From Streptomyces sp. V3I8 (GTDB lineage: Bacteria; Actinomycetota; Actinomycetes; Streptomycetales; Streptomycetaceae), in NCBI RefSeq assembly GCF_030817535.1, contig NZ_JAUSZL010000003.1, positions 1 to 64,000 of the forward strand: DNA of 64,000 bases. Reading direction: 5' to 3'. Shown here in pieces: positions 48,354 through 55,887 of this stretch. The number at the start of each line of letters is the position of its first letter. The first letter of the stretch is position 1. Made by a program: the position numbers and the translations under genes. The notes under the pieces were generated by a model. It was not told the DNA's origin. It searched no databases and saw only the letters and a program-made list of their open reading frames with translations.

Positions 48354-51300
48354 GTGGACCGCTGCCACCTGTACCTGCCGTTGATCGATTCCTCTGGCGT
48401 GACCTATCAGTTTGCCGAGGTGACGCTGCTCGATCCCGAGACCAGCACGCCGATCGACACGCAGGTCTTCCTGGAGCCGAACGGCGGCGCGCCGCAGGAG
48501 TGGCCGGTCCTCTTCGACCCGGCCGTCATCGACCTGTGGCTGGACACGCCGCAGAGGGTCACGGTCCTGGCGCTGCTGCCGGGCGGCTCGACCCTGACCC
48601 GGACGGGCGTGGACGTCTCTCCTGCCCCGGCCGCCACCGTCCGGACGGAGGCGCCCCTGCACATCGGGTCGGCCGAGGGGCTCAGCAGCCAGGCCGTGCT
48701 GGCGGTCTCCCCGGACGGCTCGGCCGTGTGGCAGTCGCTGGACGTGCTGCGCGACCACCGGCACGAGGGGGACTCACCCGACTCGACCGTGCTGGGGATG
48801 CTGGACCTGCAGGACATCTACCCGGGCCAGACCTGGCTGGGCCCGGCCATCAGCGGCGAGCAGGGGCCCGACGCCGCCGCAATGGGCTACCAGGCGCACC
48901 CCGGCGGCGCGGAGGCAACCGCCGTCGGCCGAGCGGCGGGCGCCGGGGCCCGGGGCACCGCGCTCGGCGCAGACTCCAGCGCGGGCGCCGAAGCAACAGC
49001 GCTCGGCGCCAACTCCAGCGCGGGACACCAGGAGCAGGTGGTGGCCGGGCGCAACACCAGCGCGGCGGCCGGGCCGCCGGGCGCCGTCGTTCTGGGAGCC
49101 CAGCTCAACGCCGAGGCGCTGGCCTCCGTCCGAACACCGGGGGTGCGGGTGTACGAGGACGGCCGGGTGGTCCTGGGCCAGGGCGTCCTGCCGGACATGA
49201 GCTGGGCCGACGAGGCGTACACCGCGATCCTCGGCTCGGCCGTCGTGCCTAAGTTCTTCGGCGCCCGCAACGACGCCACGATGGCGGGCCGCGCGCAGAC
49301 GCTGGGGTTCTTCGGCGCATCCGGGCAGACGGTCCCGCTGCTGAGCACCTCCAGCGTCGCCGTCGGCACGCCCGGCCGGGACGCGCTGCTGTCGCTGATG
49401 TCCGCGCTGGACCGCATGGAGCTGATCCACCTCACGGACGGGGCCATCGACGACGAGCTGGCCGACTTCACCAAGTCCTTCGCGCACAACGCCAACGCTG
49501 TCATCGAGACCGGCGCGGACAACGGCACGAAGCCGGGCGAGACCAGCCTGGTCAAGCGCAACGCGGCCGGGCCCGCCACTCTCACCTACCGGATCGCGAA
49601 CGGCATCCGCGACTTCCGCTCCCGGGTCTTCGTCTGGTCGACGACCGGCAGCCCAGCCTCTCCGACCACCGAGCTGGTGGCCGACGTCTCGCCCGACAAC
49701 ACGACCTGGACCCGGGTGCCGCTGTCGTGGCAGCCGCTGATCCCCACCACCGACTCCTGGAACCAGTGCTGGGCGGCCAACCAGAACCCTCTGCCCGCCG
49801 GAACGCAGTACCTGCGCCTGACCCTGGACAACAACCCCGCCATCTTCACCCCGATGATCGGCCGGGTCATCGTGCGCCCGATCGGGGACCCGGTCCTGAC
49901 GACAACCGTGCTGGCCAACCCCAGCCGCCTGCAGGTGTCCGACAACACGGGAGTCCTCGCCACCCTCACGGTCGGTGCGAAGACCGTGGCGATGCGCGGG
50001 CCGCAGCGGACGTTCACAGAGAGCAAGCGGCCGTTCACGGATCCCTTCGACCGCACCACCAGCGACGGCTGGGGAGTGTCTCCCGAGGGCGGCACCTGGT
50101 CGCACGCCAACGGCGCCGATACCGACTACAGCGTGTCAGGCGGGCTCGGCCGGATCCTCGTGACCGATGTCAACGCCTCCCGTCACACCTCGCTGGTCGA
50201 CAACGTCACCGACGTCGATGCACGCCTGTCCTGGTCCCTCAGCGCGATGCCCACCGGTAACGCCTCCTCCCTGGGGCTGTCGTTCGGGTACACCTCGTCC
50301 ACGAGCCACTACCGCGCCCGCATGTCCGTGCTCACCTCGGGCAGCGTGCAGCTCGCCCTGGAGTGCCAGACCTCCGGCGGCACCACCACGCTGGGCGCGC
50401 TCACCACCATCGGCACCGGCTACGTGGTCGGCGACGTCTGGCACATCCGCGCCCAGCGCACCGGTACCAGCTTGCGCTGCCGGGCCTGGAAGGACGGCAC
50501 GGCCGAGCCGTCCACGTGGACGCACCAGGTCTCGGACGCCACGCTGGGCGCGGGCCGCGTCGGACTCCGGGCCCTCGCCTCGACGGGCTCCACGGCGGTC
50601 CCGTTCACCTTCAATGTGCACGACGTCCAGGTGTACTCCGGCACGTGGCCGGACCCGCCCTCCGTCACCCACACCACCTGGGTCCGTACGCTGGCCCAGC
50701 CGTTCAGCGGGACCTGGACTCCGGCTCTCGCCGCGCAGATCCTCGCCTGGGGCGCCGACACCAGCGCCGACGCCCTGGCCTTCGCGATGCGGTACATCAC
50801 CGGGGCGCCGGTCATCACGAGTCCGGGCCTGGGCGGCGCGCAGGTCGCCGGGCAGGCCAAGTACGGGCCCGACGCGGCCGACGGAACCCGCATCGAGGGC
50901 GCGGACTTCCACGACTACATGGCCAGGGACTGGACGTTCCCCAACGGCGAGACGCTGGCGGCGAACCCGGCCGAGCCCCTCTGCATGGACTGCTCGGGCT
51001 ACGTCCGCATGGTCTACGGCTACAACATGGGCATCCCCATGGTCCGCACCGCGAATCTCAACGGCACGAACCTGCCGCGCATGACCAAGGACATCGGGCC
51101 GAGCGGGCCGGGCATCATCGTGGCCCAGGCCACCAACGCGCCCCCGTCGCTGACCTCCCTGCAGATCGGCGATGTCCCGCACTTCGACGCCGACACATCA
51201 GACCTGGTCGCCGGGCAGATGGACCACAACGGCATCTACCTCGGCCTCGACAACCACGGCGTACCCCGCTTCATCAACTCCCGAAAGACGCCCAACGGGC

Positions 51301-51386
51301 CGACCTTCGGCGACCTGGGCGGCACGTCCACCCTGACCGGCGAAGGCCTCTACGCCACCAGCCTGCGCATCATCAGGCGCTTCTGA
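48354..51386 (+). CDS. Tail fibre with YadA-like repeats and C-terminal NlpC/P60-like peptidase
   Basis: 1010 aa. N-terminal domain akin to the two earlier fibres (DRCHLYLPLIDSSGVTYQFAEVTLLD, AVIDLWLDTPQRVTVLALLP). A short YadA-like repeat run follows (DAAAMGYQAHPGGAEATAVG, GTALGADSSAGAEATALG). Further beta domains include a LamG-like unit near 590-750 (GRILVTDVNASRHTSLVD, YRARMSVLTSGSVQLALE). The last ~190 residues look like NlpC/P60: CMDCSGYVRMVYG (candidate Cys) and QMDHNGIYLG (candidate His). A cell-wall peptidase at the fibre end may aid penetration. GTG start 48354. Confidence 0.7.
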   Translation: MDRCHLYLPLIDSSGVTYQFAEVTLLDPETSTPIDTQVFLEPNGGAPQEWPVLFDPAVIDLWLDTPQRVTVLALLPGGSTLTRTGVDVSPAPAATVRTEAPLHIGSAEGLSSQAVLAVSPDGSAVWQSLDVLRDHRHEGDSPDSTVLGMLDLQDIYPGQTWLGPAISGEQGPDAAAMGYQAHPGGAEATAVGRAAGAGARGTALGADSSAGAEATALGANSSAGHQEQVVAGRNTSAAAGPPGAVVLGAQLNAEALASVRTPGVRVYEDGRVVLGQGVLPDMSWADEAYTAILGSAVVPKFFGARNDATMAGRAQTLGFFGASGQTVPLLSTSSVAVGTPGRDALLSLMSALDRMELIHLTDGAIDDELADFTKSFAHNANAVIETGADNGTKPGETSLVKRNAAGPATLTYRIANGIRDFRSRVFVWSTTGSPASPTTELVADVSPDNTTWTRVPLSWQPLIPTTDSWNQCWAANQNPLPAGTQYLRLTLDNNPAIFTPMIGRVIVRPIGDPVLTTTVLANPSRLQVSDNTGVLATLTVGAKTVAMRGPQRTFTESKRPFTDPFDRTTSDGWGVSPEGGTWSHANGADTDYSVSGGLGRILVTDVNASRHTSLVDNVTDVDARLSWSLSAMPTGNASSLGLSFGYTSSTSHYRARMSVLTSGSVQLALECQTSGGTTTLGALTTIGTGYVVGDVWHIRAQRTGTSLRCRAWKDGTAEPSTWTHQVSDATLGAGRVGLRALASTGSTAVPFTFNVHDVQVYSGTWPDPPSVTHTTWVRTLAQPFSGTWTPALAAQILAWGADTSADALAFAMRYITGAPVITSPGLGGAQVAGQAKYGPDAADGTRIEGADFHDYMARDWTFPNGETLAANPAEPLCMDCSGYVRMVYGYNMGIPMVRTANLNGTNLPRMTKDIGPSGPGIIVAQATNAPPSLTSLQIGDVPHFDADTSDLVAGQMDHNGIYLGLDNHGVPRFINSRKTPNGPTFGDLGGTSTLTGEGLYATSLRIIRRF

Positions 51387-51387
51387 G

Positions 51388-52938
51388 ATGGCCCCCACCT
51401 TCAGCAGCCCGCACGGCCTCTTCCCCTGCCAGCAGGAAGGGGTCGGCTTCGCCTATCTCCAGCGCTCGGGCCTGATGGTCGCGGACACGGGGATCGGCAA
51501 GTCGGTCATGGCGCTGGCGCTCGGCGCTCTCCTCTCGGACGAGGGCGGCGAGGACCTGGTGCTGCTGGTGTGCAAGACGAACAAACTCTCCGAGTGGGCC
51601 GAGGACTTCGCCGCGTTCACCACGCTCTCCCACCGTGTCCACCACGGCCCCAACCGGCACAAGCAGCTCGCCAGGCACGGTCTGCCCCACGCCCTGATCT
51701 CCACCTTCGAGACGCTGCGCACGGACCTGGTGGACTTCGGGGTGAAGCCGGGCAAGCGGGCCACCACGGCCTCGGACGCCCCCCTGCTGCAGGCGCTCCT
51801 GCAGGCGCAGGCCGACGGCCGCCGAGTCCTGGTGGTCTACGACGAGATCTCCGACAAGCTGCGCAACCGCTCCAGCCGCATGTACAAGGCCCACTGGTAC
51901 GCCCTGAACCGGCTGCGCAAGGCCCAGCCGGACATGCGGGCCATCGGGCTCACCGCGACGCCCATGGCGAAGAGCTACGAGGACGGCTTCAACCTGCTGC
52001 GCCTGCTGGTCCCGGACGCCATGCCGACGGTGAAGGAGTTCGAGGGCGTCGTCATCAAGAGCCGGGACGACTACGGGCGCCCGCGCTACGACCAGCTGGG
52101 CGTGAGCTGGTTCGTGGAGCTGGCCCAGCAGCACATGTGGCGCAAGCGCAAGACCGACCCGGACGTGCGCGGGCTGTTCCCGGCGCGCATCGAGGAGTTC
52201 CGCACGCTGCAGATGAACCGCGATCAGCAGCATCTGTACGACGTCGTGACGTCTCTGCAGGACGGAATCGACACTCCGGTGCCCGGTCTGTGGACCGCTC
52301 TGCGCCAGATCGCGGCGCATCCGGCCGCGCTCATCCATTCCGCAACGCACGGGGAGTCCCAGATGGCCCGTGCCCTGGTGGGGCAGCTGGGGGAGGAGTA
52401 CCTGCGGTCGGTGTCGTCGCGGAAGACCGAAGAACTTGTCGAGTACCTGTCACCCATCATCCATGGGCAGGGCGACAAGGCCGTCGTGTTCTCCCAGTTC
52501 GGCCCCTCCGTGCTGCCGCTGCTGGCCGCAGCACTTCTCAAGGAGGGCATCCGCAGCTACCTGTACGTCGGCTCCATGAACACCGCCGAGCGCGAGCGCG
52601 CCCGCCAGGCCTTCCGCGCCGATGGCTCCCCGTGCGTGTTCCTGACCAGCGACGCGGGCAAGGACGGCATCAACCTGCCCGAGGCCACCTACCTGGTCGA
52701 GTACGAGTCCGCGCTGACCTACGAGACGCGCACGCAGCGTCTGGGCCGCATCGACCGGATCTCCTCCACGGCCGCGTCCATCACCTGCACCACGTTCGTC
52801 CTGCAGGGCACCGTCGAGAACGGCATCGTGGACACCATGCTGGAGCGCAACGAGATGGCCGACCGGTTCCTCGGCGACACCGGCGCCGAGGGCCACGTGG
52901 GGGCCGTACAGCGCCGCGCCAGCCTGCTCTTCGCCTGA
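51388..52938 (+). CDS. SNF2/DEAD-like helicase
   Basis: 516 aa. Superfamily 2 ATPase: CQQEGVGFAYL (Q-like), Walker A ADTGIGKSV (33-39), motif II VVYDEISDK (about residue 152), motif III GLTATPMAK, and a C-terminal RecA domain (KAVVFSQFG, VFLTSDAGKDGINLPEA, RTQRLGRIDRISS). Resembles short SNF2 proteins of phages that remodel or unwind DNA at replication or recombination. It begins one base after the fibre gene stop, marking the start of the DNA-metabolism block. Confidence 0.85.
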   Translation: MAPTFSSPHGLFPCQQEGVGFAYLQRSGLMVADTGIGKSVMALALGALLSDEGGEDLVLLVCKTNKLSEWAEDFAAFTTLSHRVHHGPNRHKQLARHGLPHALISTFETLRTDLVDFGVKPGKRATTASDAPLLQALLQAQADGRRVLVVYDEISDKLRNRSSRMYKAHWYALNRLRKAQPDMRAIGLTATPMAKSYEDGFNLLRLLVPDAMPTVKEFEGVVIKSRDDYGRPRYDQLGVSWFVELAQQHMWRKRKTDPDVRGLFPARIEEFRTLQMNRDQQHLYDVVTSLQDGIDTPVPGLWTALRQIAAHPAALIHSATHGESQMARALVGQLGEEYLRSVSSRKTEELVEYLSPIIHGQGDKAVVFSQFGPSVLPLLAAALLKEGIRSYLYVGSMNTAERERARQAFRADGSPCVFLTSDAGKDGINLPEATYLVEYESALTYETRTQRLGRIDRISSTAASITCTTFVLQGTVENGIVDTMLERNEMADRFLGDTGAEGHVGAVQRRASLLFA

Positions 52939-53149
52939 ACGGCCAAGGGCCCCGGGTCGTGACTCCCAGGGCCCCGCGTCAGCTCCAGCAGGTCATGCTG
53001 TTGCTGTGTGGTATCGGCCTGCTTGGACAACCCCCTCTGCGCCCCCACGACGCAGGCGTGTTACTCGTTGTCCACCGATACCCGACTTGCCGCGCAGCGA
53101 TCACACCAGGTCCCCTCGGCCATGACAAGTGTGCACAGATGAAAAACTG
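52939..53149. other. Non-coding gap after the helicase
   Basis: About 210 bases between convergent genes. GGGCCCCGGG and GGGGCCC partial palindromes near 52946-52975 could terminate the helicase transcript. Otherwise nothing recognised. Confidence 0.3.
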
Positions 53150-53623
53150 TCATCGGCCAGAAGATGGCCTGTTCCCGTCCCGGTGACGTTCACGGGCCGG
53201 GCGGCAGCGCTCCAGATATTTCCGCTGGTCAGAGGCTAGTTTCTCCAGGAACTCACAGAACTCCACAGCTTCGGCTCTGCGTTCCTCCTGCACGCGCACC
53301 GCGTCTTCACGAAGCTCCCGCTTCCGCTCCGGCGCCAACGCTGCCTGCCAGGCCATCATCTCGCGCAGTCTCTTGGTTCCCCGTGCTTCATCAGCGATGT
53401 CTTCCTCCGACATCTTGCCGCTCAGTTCGTCCTTGACGAACTGAGCGGTCTGTTCCCGCGTCGGTTCCTTGCTCGCAATCTCGTGCCACTTCGCCAGGAC
53501 CGCAGAGATCGTCTCCTCATTGGTCGCCATGAGGGCACTCCACGCGATCGGCACGAGCGACGGAGACAGCGTCTGCAGGACCGTCCTCAGGTCTCGTGGC
53601 AGGTCTGGGTTTCCGAGTTCCAT
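53150..53623 (-). CDS. Hypothetical charged helical protein
   Basis: 157 aa, not recognised. Predicted all-helical and very charged (ETISAVLAKWHEIASKEPT, MMAWQAALAPERKRELREDAVRVQEERRAEAVEFCEFLEKL). ATG 53623 with GGGAG nine bases upstream. It is the last of three minus-strand genes following the Rep-like gene; the 70-base inverted element lies just upstream of it. Possibly a replication or partition accessory. Confidence 0.5.
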   Translation of the reverse strand: MELGNPDLPRDLRTVLQTLSPSLVPIAWSALMATNEETISAVLAKWHEIASKEPTREQTAQFVKDELSGKMSEEDIADEARGTKRLREMMAWQAALAPERKRELREDAVRVQEERRAEAVEFCEFLEKLASDQRKYLERCRPARERHRDGNRPSSGR

Positions 53624-53662
53624 GACGGCATGCTCCCAGTTTTGACCTGTTGCCCACCGGCT

Positions 53663-53733
53663 TTCTCAGCAACGACTCATCCCCAGAGGGGCGCAGCCTG
53701 GGGGGGCTCATTGAATGTGTCAAACCTGAGAAT
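53663..53733 (+). repeat. ~70-bp dispersed inverted repeat, copy A
   Basis: About 82% identical, by eye, to the minus strand at 54573-54644. Both start TTCTCAGCA, share GGGGCGCAGCCTGGGGGGGC, and end CCTGAGAA, so each copy has 7-bp terminal inverted repeats. Confidence 0.6.
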
Positions 53734-53759
53734 CTGCAGCTCAAAAGGGGTTTACGAAT

Positions 53760-53957
53760 CTACTGAGCCTCGAATCGAAGGCAGTCCCGGCAGTTGAGGC
53801 ACCTCTTGCCCAGGCTCATGGAGTCCGCGTGGCCCAGCTCAGGATGTCCGCACCGGCACAGGACGGGCTGGGGACGTTCGGGGATGAGTGCGACGACGTA
53901 CGGATGCTCTCGACGGCGCTGAAGAGCTGCGTTGATCAGGGAGTTCAGGTCTTCCAC
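53760..53957 (-). CDS. Small zinc-finger-like protein
   Basis: 65 aa. GTG 53957 has GGAG a few bases upstream; the longer open frame overlaps the Rep-like gene and is a shadow. The C-terminal half carries a likely zinc-binding cluster CRCGHPELGHADS...CLNCRDC. It lies 26 bases downstream of the Rep-like gene stop, so probably in the same minus-strand operon. Function unknown; DNA-binding accessory is a guess. Confidence 0.5.
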   Translation of the reverse strand: MEDLNSLINAALQRRREHPYVVALIPERPQPVLCRCGHPELGHADSMSLGKRCLNCRDCLRFEAQ

Positions 53958-53983
53958 GGTCTCTCCAGGGACAATCTTGCAGG

Positions 53984-55381
53984 TCAGGCGGCCTGTGCGA
54001 GCTGATTCATCCGGACCAACTCCTCGTACGAGGGCTCCTCGTCGATCACCAGCAACCTGCCGTCCGAGGCGACCACCATGTCCGTGACGATCTCGCCGGT
54101 GGCCGGGTCGATGATCTCGTTGCCCCACCGGAAGCGCTGGTCGACCTCGTCGCCCCGCACGGGCTTCACGTCGGCCGTACGGCGCTGACGCAGGCGGGGA
54201 AGAGTGATCTGGTGCCACACGAGGCGCTGGGCCCTGTGAAGCTCCAGGCGGCGCTGGGAGACACCTTCGGTGCCCTCGTGGGTTGCGATGCCGTCCCAGC
54301 CCTCCCAGGCGCCAGAGAGGGCCTCCTGGGCTGTCTCAGTGAGCGTCCACAGGCTGTCCTCGCGGGTCACCAGGTTGTGCTCGGCAAGGCGGCTGAGGTG
54401 GCGGTATGCCGTGGCGGTGCTCACCATGGCGCTCTCGGTCAGCTCGGCGGCCGTCTGGCGGTCCTGCTTGCGCAGGGCGGCCAGCAGCTTCAAGGAGGAG
54501 GCTCCAAGGCCCCGGTGGGCGAAGGCGTCGTGGGACATCAGCTGAGTGATCACAGCCCCGTCCAGGTCACCGTTTCTCAGGTTCGACACACTCGACTGTG
54601 CCCCCCCAGGCTGCGCCCCCTTGAGGCTGTGTCGCTGCTGAGAACGGTCTTCGAACAGCATCCATTCGGAACCCTTCTCGCCCGAGCCGGACTCCATCAG
54701 CCGCACCCAGTTCTTCAGGCGCTGCGTGGTGGCGATGTAGGCAGTCCTGGCGGTGCACCCGGCCATCTCGGCGGCCTCGCGGAAGGACAGCGTGTAGACA
54801 CGGCCTCCGGCGCGGTAGGCGGCCTTCCAGTGGGCCATGAGCACGCGCAGGGCGGTCGAGCCGGAGGTGCCGCGCCATGAGGAGCTGGCGATCTTGTCCC
54901 GCAGGGCGATGAGGTCGATGATCGCGTCCTGGCGGGCGCCGATGACCAGGCCGCTGCCGACGCACTTGCGGGCCCGCTCCCAGACCCGGTCGATGTACTT
55001 GTGGGCCGACGGCATGCTCATGTTGCGCACGTGGTTGCCGCCGAGGGACGGCCAGTCGATGAGGGCCTCGGTGAGCTGGTTCTTCGTCCACCCGAAGCGC
55101 ACGCACCCGGCGGCGAGGGCGGAGGTGACAGCGTGCCCGTGGGCCGTCTTCGCGGACTGAAGGCTGGAGGAGCCGGTCGCGCCGTAGCGGGCCTCGGCGT
55201 CGCCGTCGATCATGAGTGCGGCCATGCGGGGGGAGAGCGCGGGGAAGGTCCGTGACCAGTGGTTCTTCTGCAGCTCGCGCGGAGATGAGGCCAGGAGTGA
55301 CGAAGTCGTCGAAACTCCTGCGAGATTCACGTCACTTTCGGCGTGCGACGGGCTCGCCGAGAGATTAAAATAGCCAGGCAC
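53984..55381 (-). CDS. Winged-helix replication initiator/regulator-like protein
   Basis: 465 aa. The N-terminal half (AHGHAVTSALAAGCVRFGWTKNQLTEALIDWP, ARKCVGSGLVIGARQD, STALRVLMAHWKAAYRAGGRVYTLSFREAAEMAGCTARTAYIATTQRL) resembles actinobacterial plasmid/ICE replication-associated helix-turn-helix proteins. The second half has a MarR/winged-helix segment (SSLKLLAALRKQDRQTAAELTESAMVSTATAYRHLSRL). The linker (SLKGAQPGGAQSSVSNLR) is encoded by the inverted-repeat element. Start uncertain: GTG 55381 or GTG 55330; a TATTTTAAT stretch near 55365 could be its -10, favouring the shorter. Likely Rep or copy-number regulator. Confidence 0.6.
   Translation of the reverse strand: MPGYFNLSASPSHAESDVNLAGVSTTSSLLASSPRELQKNHWSRTFPALSPRMAALMIDGDAEARYGATGSSSLQSAKTAHGHAVTSALAAGCVRFGWTKNQLTEALIDWPSLGGNHVRNMSMPSAHKYIDRVWERARKCVGSGLVIGARQDAIIDLIALRDKIASSSWRGTSGSTALRVLMAHWKAAYRAGGRVYTLSFREAAEMAGCTARTAYIATTQRLKNWVRLMESGSGEKGSEWMLFEDRSQQRHSLKGAQPGGAQSSVSNLRNGDLDGAVITQLMSHDAFAHRGLGASSLKLLAALRKQDRQTAAELTESAMVSTATAYRHLSRLAEHNLVTREDSLWTLTETAQEALSGAWEGWDGIATHEGTEGVSQRRLELHRAQRLVWHQITLPRLRQRRTADVKPVRGDEVDQRFRWGNEIIDPATGEIVTDMVVASDGRLLVIDEEPSYEELVRMNQLAQAA
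54573..54644 (-). repeat. ~70-bp dispersed inverted repeat, copy B (inside the Rep-like CDS)
   Basis: Minus-strand reading is homologous to copy A at 53663-53733. It encodes the peptide around GAQPGGAQSSVSNLR in the Rep-like protein. Confidence 0.6.
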
Positions 55382-55443
55382 GGATGTTCGCGCCTTCCTG
55401 TTCTGAAGTCCAGTGAAGGTCCGGCAACCGTGAGGGCGATCGT

Positions 55444-55509
55444 CAGACCGACGAGGTCGGGTCGCCTGGTGAGGGATTTGAGGAAGTCCCTCCCACCCCG
55501 CTCGGTCTG
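55444..55509 (+). ncRNA. Candidate structured RNA or origin fold
   Basis: CAGACCGA (55444-55451) pairs with TCGGTCTG (55502-55509), enclosing an inner hairpin GGTGAGGGA/TCCCTCCCACC with one bulge. There is no T-loop or anticodon arm, so not a tRNA. Role unknown. Confidence 0.3.
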
Positions 55510-55564
55510 CTTGGCGGCTTTACCGAGTCGGATGAGACCTCCAGGCGGAGGTCGAGCTGTACGT

Positions 55565-55610
55565 GAGGGGCGCGGAACCTGTGGCGGGTTCTAGCGCCCC
55601 TCCAGCTTTT
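55565..55610 (+). terminator. Terminator-like nested hairpin
   Basis: GAGGGGCGC (55565-55573) pairs with GCGCCCCTC (55594-55602), with inner GAACC/GGGTTC pairing, followed by CAGCTTTT. Confidence 0.5.
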
Positions 55611-55887
55611 CCTACGTGGAATCCATGATCGAAATCTCCCTTGGCGGGTGCTGATCAGCGTGCTGACCAGCGAGAAGTGATGGTGGGCCGTGTGATGGCG
55701 GGTACGGGCCCAGGGCCATTGAACATCATCCGGAGCCCGGATGGGGAGTCGAGTGCCGAATCCCACCCCGCAGGCGTGTCGGCCCGGCGGATCCGATCGA
55801 CGAGTTTCGTGAGATGTGGCGACGCCTTGGGTAGCGTGCGAAATCCGCCAAGATAACCGCCACCGCGTTGCCTAGGGGCCCATCACC

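Larger units (their letters stand above)
55382..55887. other. Gene-free structured region, candidate origin/control RNA
   Basis: About 500 bases between divergent Rep-like and DinG-like genes. It contains a closed 66-base fold (55444-55509), a GACCTCC/GGAGGTC hairpin (55536-55553), a nested GAGGGGCGC...GCGCCCCTC hairpin (55565-55602) followed by CTTTT, and a GTGCTGATCAGC / GTGCTGACCAGC repeat near 55650. No coding sequence or tRNA could be supported. Confidence 0.45.

Noticed and set aside
53760..54218. 152-codon version of the small zinc-finger gene
   Set aside because: Its first half overlaps the Rep-like gene in another frame and is Arg/Gly/His shadow; GTG 53957 has a ribosome site.
55444..55509. 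Possible tRNA because of the closing 8-bp stem and ~66-base size
   Set aside because: No D-loop, anticodon arm, T-loop consensus or CCA-proximal pattern.
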